From an uncultured Bacteroidales bacterium (GTDB taxonomy: Bacteria > Bacteroidota > Bacteroidia > Bacteroidales > Bacteroidaceae): a stretch of DNA of 10,554 nucleotides. A model generated the notes under the pieces. It worked only from the letters and a program-made list of their open reading frames with translations. It was not told the DNA's origin and made no database searches. The translations under genes and the position numbers were made by a program. The stretch lies in the NCBI GenBank assembly GCA_937896105.1, contig CALBKR010000171.1, positions 1 through 10,554 of the forward strand, in the 5' to 3' direction. This document shows, one piece after another, positions 9,001 to 10,554 of the stretch; position 1 is the first letter of the stretch; each line of letters starts with the position of its first letter.

Positions 9001-10554
9001 GGAATAGCTCTTACACTGTCGGCATTGACGAGGATGAATTTCATATGGTTGGCATCCTCGGTTGTGATAATATCGTCAAAATCGGTAAAGTTGAACTCGT
9101 TCTCATCGGTGGAATGAATATGACGCACGGCTGTCTCGTCGCCACAGAATTGCTTTAGGAAATTGCGGTCGAGAATTTTCTTCTCCTTGGCGCGAAGCAC
9201 AAACTCGGGTTTCTCATTAAAGAACTTTGCCGCAGAATAGGAGTAGAGCTCTTCGTCTATCTCGCGGTTCTCGTATGTGATACCGGGAATAAGTTTAAGG
9301 TCTTTATCGGTGAGGTTGGTAAGGACTATATTAAACATACGTCCCGGGTCTTTAATATACACATCACCATTTACGGGATAGTCTTTGACAGGTTCGATAA
9401 GAATGTCAACATCGCCCAACTTTACATCTGGTGAGACCTGATGAGACTGTTCATACTGCATAAGCAGTGCCGATGATGCCGACTCCTCATTAAGGTTGAG
9501 CATACTGAGCCGGTCGTAATCAAGAAGCATCAGATTGGTATATATCTGTTCTTCGAATTCTATCGTAGAAAAATCGTTGATAACACTCTTTTCGCCATCT
9601 ATCCTACACTTTACCTCCGTGAAACCACCGAAGAAACGGTCGATTTCTTCGTCGGTAAGTGTCTTTGTCTCGCCGGGATTAAAGGTTAAATAGTTATCGG
9701 CCATACGCTTGACGTCGCCGAAATAGTTGCCGTTATATATATCAATATCATCGCTGCCCCCGGTGCCCTTTCCAATCTGAAGTGTCGGGAACACACGTAT
9801 TGCATTGGGAGCAAGGCTCTTTATCTTTAACTTAAAGATGCGCGAAGGCTTGGTGAAATAGTGCTTGGCATCGGCCGGCAGAATGGGCATTTTGGGTTCG
9901 AATGTTATGTTGAACATCTCGCCATTGAGCACATTGGGATTAGTATTAAACTCGGCCCGCCCCTTACCAATGATTTTCTCGCGTAACACCGGCTTACCAC
10001 CGGTGTAACTACATACGCGCAAGAAAGCTGTATCGACCTTCTCGCTGAAGTGCTCGCTCGTTGGCTTGCCCATTATAAATCCGGTCTTTGCTTTGAAGGC
10101 AATGACATCGGTATCGAAGTCGTACCCACCCGCAAGCTCGTTTATCTGCTCCTCGGAGAGCACAATCGTCTCACCCGCTGGAATATCTATAAACTTATTT
10201 GTGTGCTGACGTGCAGGCGCAGCTGTAACACCCCAATTTCCTTTGAAATATTGCAGCAGCATACACACGGGAATATCCTCGCCCGAGGTATTTTCGAGAG
10301 TAACGTTAAACAATTCACCCGGAGTCTCGAAATAGCTGTACATTGCCGATGGCAACTCGGTGTATTTTGGCGATATTGTAACATTTATGGGGTACTCTCT
10401 TGTTGAGTTGTCAACAATAATATCTACATCCTCGCCATTACCAAGAGCACCGTCCTCCATAAGAAGCACAATCATCTCGCTCTTACCATCGTTACTTAAT
10501 ATAGTGTAATTAGGGTTAGATACATCTGTTACAAGGGGACGCGCTGTTACCTGT
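1..10554 (-). CDS. Giant multidomain TANFOR-like / leucine-rich repeat protein, interior fragment (partial at both ends)
   Basis: One minus-strand frame is open across the whole window: + strand triplets starting at multiples of 3 contain no tta, cta or tca, giving 3517 sense codons with no start-proximal region and no stop. Recognisable protein features run in this frame from end to end: six tandem repeats at residues 56-1051, a beta-rich core at about 1071-2281, Ig-like and helical segments to about 2678, an EF-hand loop at 3061-3072 and leucine-rich repeats to the last residue. There is therefore no sign of a frameshift or of two separate genes. The family is probably secreted or surface-exposed; no signal peptide, anchor or secretion signal can be seen because both termini are missing. 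A structural or adhesive role is inferred from architecture only; I see no catalytic motif. The open frame is seen directly; the TANFOR family link is recollection of conserved motifs and not a search result. Confidence 0.97.
3..534 (-). repeat. Leucine-rich repeat block B (continues past the window edge)
   Basis: Residues about 3341-3517. Clear repeats are PKLTLIDVSDNELTELDLTG, AELKQVYANNNRLADIKV, KIYWLEVSNNSLSSLPIDAM, PKLSHLKCANNSIDIIYP, TELNYLDCSNNYLTELVLDK and TKLTTLKCSYNKLTNGNFKI. The L..L.(C/V)(S/A)(N/D)N.L..L consensus with a Cys at the D/V position is typical of Bacteroidales surface LRR proteins. The solenoid appears to end or change at FEAAGALGDIDEIDLSSSTN, which is still in frame at the window edge. 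More repeats, or a C-terminal sorting domain, would lie to the left. Confidence 0.85.
535..809 (-). other. Non-repeat insert interrupting the leucine-rich repeats
   Basis: Residues about 3249-3340 carry no LxxLxLxxN pattern. They begin NFVKVGFQTYKTAKGRVIST and contain a polar stretch SSADYMNQSSANYKARFTKE followed by a helix-like SYMYDEAQKAKKSVFDW. Leucine-rich sequence returns at TTLRVPGLKIKSFKSL. The frame stays open and the repeats resume in phase, so this is a genuine inserted subdomain or loop and not an assembly error. Confidence 0.6.
810..1337 (-). repeat. Leucine-rich repeat block A
   Basis: Residues about 3073-3248, directly after the EF-hand loop. Repeats include ITTLKLDFSTIKG, LMPNLKKLELLNNM, KTLRLDGNPKLQELTLEKWY, VDSLDLRYNTELRKLNID, VSYLDVSKCTKLWDLRVIDC and IEKLDLSNIATLEVLDLRMN. 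Spacing of about 20-23 residues with L.(L/V)(D/R).(S/N) fits bacterial leucine-rich repeats of the Bacteroidales BspA/internalin-like type. These solenoids usually bind proteins or glycans at the cell surface. Block A stops abruptly at KLDISASYKL. Confidence 0.8.
1338..1373 (-). other. EF-hand calcium-binding loop (DKNDDGRLHIDE)
   Basis: Residues 3061-3072 are DKNDDGRLHIDE. They match the canonical 12-residue EF-hand loop at every key position: Asp1, Asn3, Asp5, Gly6, Leu8 (usually Ile/Leu/Val) and Glu12. A helix-like MLEYLLTNY precedes it and MAAITTLKL follows. This layout, with a helix, D.N.DG.(L/I)...E and then (I/V)T.L.(V/L), is common at the entry to leucine-rich repeats in Bacteroidales surface proteins. 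Calcium binding is inferred from these residues. Confidence 0.8.
1374..2519 (-). other. Unrecognised Asn/Tyr/Ser-rich region before the EF-hand
   Basis: Residues about 2679-3060. I recognise no family. Visible pieces are ASFLDYVTKSDNWSYSGGD, VYGFRTTENRSNNPYFALNY followed by WNSTAAVWRAPKYD, SLSYNLTYPYLRNG, FKIVWYAIYNDAYLAQNLET with KLKQYYNSDL (helix-like), RSWVQIPRWQIALMYAADN, and KELKVRIRFSDGYNIAEA. The VYGFRT segment is similar to the F.TS or FRT strands that end Fn3-like domains. The aromatic and Asn content suggests a surface-exposed extracellular fold. The region ends at PVMLEYLLTNY, the helix leading into the calcium loop. Confidence 0.5.
2520..2814 (-). other. Charged helical, probably coiled-coil segment
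   Basis: Residues about 2581-2678 contain AQLDSYMDMVEESYKSILAL, KEDMAEYEAQLDAMDATIAE and RDLYNYYKEMSDLYGENEAE followed by QRMKEYKEELKAN. The high Glu/Lys/Met/Tyr content, absence of proline and 3-4 spacing of hydrophobic residues indicate long helices. This is a clear change from the beta-rich sequence on both sides. It may be a helical hairpin because a GDKKAGDKNTN turn sits in the middle. Confidence 0.6.
2815..3189 (-). other. Second beta-rich segment
   Basis: Residues about 2456-2580. It contains DYWLNPDHEFVASIKVYDSK, TNTYVFPDARDG, LQVVEIVEQGIDESNNNFKF and ATVTLQNPVPREYFKVSDK. Alternating hydrophobic strands and Asn/Asp turns suggest another Ig-like or jelly-roll module. I cannot name a family. 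It ends at VRFEIRRIN, where the helical segment begins. Confidence 0.4.
3190..3600 (-). other. Ig/fibronectin-III-like beta domain
   Basis: Residues about 2319-2455. Strand-like segments include RKYVFYLDKQFQLCKYDES, NITTYVTHINPTYDQENYEI and the diagnostic QLGALQPRTLYRIKLRGTCK, ending in KRYVYFRTDKL. The L.P.T.Y.I.(L/V) segment followed about 40 residues later by (Y/F)FRT is typical of an Fn3 or Big_5-like domain closing strand. Such a domain follows the core in the large Bacteroidota proteins that I recall. The assignment to Fn3 rather than another Ig-like fold is uncertain. Confidence 0.5.
4068..4150 (-). other. Gly/Ala-rich hydrophobic stretch
   Basis: Residues about 2135-2162 read MKGGPAGGINGGIMLGAAIG followed by AEIGCNAV. 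The small-residue spacing (GG, GG, G.A, G) resembles a glycine zipper. In related proteins I recall a glycine-containing strand at this place, so a tightly packed beta hairpin is as likely as a membrane-associated helix. It is short and lacks flanking charges typical of a transmembrane anchor. Confidence 0.35.
4490..4581 (-). other. Low-complexity Gln/Asn/Asp/Ser/Ala linker
   Basis: Residues about 1991-2021 include EFDQKKADGENQGEQNNTDS followed by SAGAAESKG. This is a disordered-looking hydrophilic stretch within the second half of the core. It lies directly before YVKAGASASIGLELEVR, where strand-like sequence resumes, so it probably marks a domain boundary. Confidence 0.55.
4680..4765 (-). 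other. Charged helical segment within the core
   Basis: Residues about 1930-1958 read PDLTDEEMQTMSKADIAANL followed by EKKKEEHKLFR. The acidic/basic heptad-like spacing and lack of beta-branched runs suggest an amphipathic helix inserted between beta strands. It may act as a spacer or a dimer contact; nothing more specific can be said. Confidence 0.5.
5628..5732 (-). other. Charged Lys/Asp/Glu/Ser linker
   Basis: Residues 1608-1642 contain a low-complexity hydrophilic run including KGELDKNKGKKDEKSNKKTE and then SKSLKDPSGDTD. There are no hydrophobic positions to form a fold, so it is read as a flexible tether between the two halves of the core. It would be a likely exposed, protease-sensitive site. 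Confidence 0.6.
5733..7343 (-). other. Beta-rich core, first half (TANFOR-protein type)
   Basis: Residues 1071-1607. Segments in order: GKGHVHTTIMGLPVRIAVEY followed by DSIYID; ILIFAARKLSTSPEEFMPKS; DGCFIAWENGGFKEMCASIS; DWFAPVKMDPFQI; FDRSKRRTPVGIKFPANY; WQGFYFEELSCKLPNF; VKIAVNNIIYDESGFS; and VGGWRITIDKIYMNVRQNNF with FNGRIEVPLL. I recall the same order in large flavobacterial and other Bacteroidota proteins: GxGxV...GxxVxV.F..I.IN, then a D(F/R)S..R.P.G..FP..Y block, then W.GFY...L...LP, then a N.I.D..G.S block, then GGW.(F/I)(S/T)ID...(V/M)N..QN.F. This is the strongest evidence for the family. No enzymatic signature is seen. The residues are strand-like, consistent with stacked beta sheets. 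Confidence 0.6.
6354..6389 (-). other. DxDxDG putative calcium loop in the core
   Basis: Residues 1389-1400 read DYDKDGLGLTAD. Asp at 1, 3, 5 and 12 with Gly at 6 and 8 is the pattern of a DxDxDG calcium loop (EF-hand-like or thrombospondin-3-like), though position 12 is Asp rather than Glu. It lies between the FP.NY and WQGFY core blocks, as a surface loop would. A binding role is inferred. Confidence 0.5.
7401..7898 (-). repeat. Tandem repeat unit 6, TANFOR-like, last of the array
   Basis: Residues 886-1051, with the end approximate. It opens with VTIAPKADADFQPEPEKYF and EKPGDLFEVTLLNVTNEEQK, then LKPEEKLKLSAARLNNICG. The tail differs from the other units: it has a longer charged segment (EDELKPEEFKVDSVSVCD) and ends at DVWIGEYRLTLTDFEKI, after which the repeat pattern stops and the core begins. 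In the TANFOR-type proteins I recall, the TANFOR domain precedes a core of the type found here, so this last unit sits where the domain is expected. Confidence 0.65.
7899..8396 (-). repeat. Tandem repeat unit 5, TANFOR-like (166 aa)
   Basis: Residues 720-885. This is the unit closest to what I take as the consensus: LTVKPKMQPLPADANLYF, NSPGTLFDIELKNNT, VIPNIMYLFDE, LAPGEIKQITASDLNALCG and the tail NQVEVIAYCVDSLKSLP. It ends in a Gly/Lys-containing linker (MLGGGKSD) before unit 6. A profile built from this unit would be a good probe for earlier units outside the window. Confidence 0.75.
8397..8906 (-). repeat. Tandem repeat unit 4, TANFOR-like (170 aa)
   Basis: Residues 550-719. It opens with IEIKLKMTPMPYNTRAYFTK, then PEQLFEVWLSNTSDKDLDII. 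The NTSDKDL.(L/I)IP segment is shared with unit 3 (NLTDKDLKLIP), which suggests that units 3 and 4 are close relatives. IGAGDKKQMNNEYVNKFFAG occupies the PGE-helix position. The tail TKVEFVALNPTYLDALG matches that of unit 5. Boundaries are set from the opening strand and are accurate to a few residues. Confidence 0.7.
8907..9410 (-). repeat. Tandem repeat unit 3, TANFOR-like (168 aa)
   Basis: Residues 382-549. It opens with VDILIEPVKDYPVNGDVYIK and DPGRMFNIVLTNLTDKDLKL, keeping the PG.(L/M)FN(I/V).L.N.T core. The PGE turn is replaced by LRAKEKKILDRNFLKQFCG, so the following helix is kept but the proline-glycine is lost. The tail contains HMKFILVNADSVRAIP. It is the most divergent of the first five units at its opening, where the usual PK is PV. 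Confidence 0.65.
9411..9917 (-). repeat. Tandem repeat unit 2, TANFOR-like (169 aa)
   Basis: Residues 213-381. It opens with MFNITFEPKMPILPADAKHYF and continues TKPSRIFKLKIKS, then FNPGETKTLTDEEIDRFFGG. The PKM..LPADA..YF block is nearly the same as in unit 5, and the underlying DNA is also similar (9855-9899 against 8343-8387). Its second half is less like the others and ends with a Ser/Gln-rich stretch (EESASSALLMQYEQSHQ) before unit 3. Confidence 0.75.
9918..10388 (-). repeat. Tandem repeat unit 1, TANFOR-like (157 aa)
   Basis: Residues 56-212. It opens with INVTISPKYTELPSAMYSYF, followed by ETPGELFNVTLENTS. About 45 residues later comes IPAGETIVLSEEQINELAGG, which matches the L.PGE..(L)...(L)N.L.G motif of units 2 and 5. 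The tail carries EKVDTAFLRV, equivalent to TKVEFVAL in unit 4 and NQVEVIAY in unit 5. A unit of this length with a beta-sandwich-like strand pattern, a PG.LF.V.L.N.(T/S) core and a PGE turn before a short helix is what I recall for the Bacteroidota TANFOR repeat domain, described as roughly 147 residues. Repeat status is clear; the family name is less certain. Confidence 0.7.
10389..10554 (-). repeat. C-terminal tail of a preceding repeat unit (unit 0, partial)
   Basis: Residues 1-55 precede the first complete repeat. They include SEMIVLLMEDGALGNGEDVD, which resembles the tails of later units, where a strand around a (V/M)..(V/I).L motif is followed by a loop and a short acidic or polar run before the next unit opens. 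This implies that the array began upstream of the window and has at least seven units. The call rests on position and a weak tail resemblance, so it is tentative. Confidence 0.45.

Noticed and set aside
10050..10406. A 118-codon + strand open frame
   Set aside because: It is again in mirror register to repeat unit 1 of the minus-strand gene and has no independent support.
1..10554. Promoters, terminators, RNA genes, insertion sequences or CRISPR arrays
   Set aside because: Every base is within one open frame with protein-level pattern. No direct repeats with regular spacers, inverted repeats with flanking duplications, or tRNA/rRNA-like sequence were seen by eye.

Overview
The window holds one thing: the interior of a single giant protein gene on the minus strand. 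Reading + strand triplets that begin at positions divisible by 3 (first triplet at 3, last at 10551), I went through the window by eye and found no reverse-complement stop (tta, cta or tca). That leaves 3517 consecutive sense codons. Neither the start codon nor the stop codon lies in the window; the N-terminus is beyond base 10554 and the C-terminus beyond base 1. There are no intergenic gaps, RNA genes, mobile elements or CRISPR arrays. Residue numbers below count from the first complete codon at the high-coordinate end (residue 1 = bases 10553-10551).

The protein style suggests Bacteroidota, most likely a gut-type Bacteroidales. Reasons are the Prevotella/Porphyromonas-style leucine-rich repeats (LDCSNN, LEVSNN) preceded by a calcium loop, and a core that resembles very large Bacteroidota proteins annotated as 'TANFOR domain-containing'. 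This assignment comes from recognising patterns, not from a search.

Layout in protein order (right to left on the map): (1) 10389-10554, the tail of an earlier repeat unit; (2) 7401-10388, six divergent tandem repeats of about 157-170 residues, TANFOR-like, each opening with a (V/I)x(I/V)xPK...Y(F)..P..(L/M)F.(V/I).L.N.(T/S) signature; (3) 3711-7343, a long beta-rich core with many motifs that I associate with large Bacteroidota TANFOR proteins, divided by charged linkers; (4) 2815-3600, two Ig/Fn3-like beta segments; (5) 2520-2814, a charged helical, probably coiled-coil, segment; (6) 1374-2519, an unrecognised aromatic- and Asn-rich region; (7) 1338-1373, a textbook EF-hand loop; (8) 3-1337, leucine-rich repeats broken by an insert of about 90 residues and still running at the window edge.

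Taken together this looks like a secreted or surface-displayed structural or adhesive protein: a repeat stalk, a large beta core and a calcium-linked leucine-rich tip. Function, export route and partners are not visible here. The most notable point is the architecture: a TANFOR-type giant core joined in one reading frame to a Bacteroidales EF-hand/leucine-rich-repeat C-terminus.
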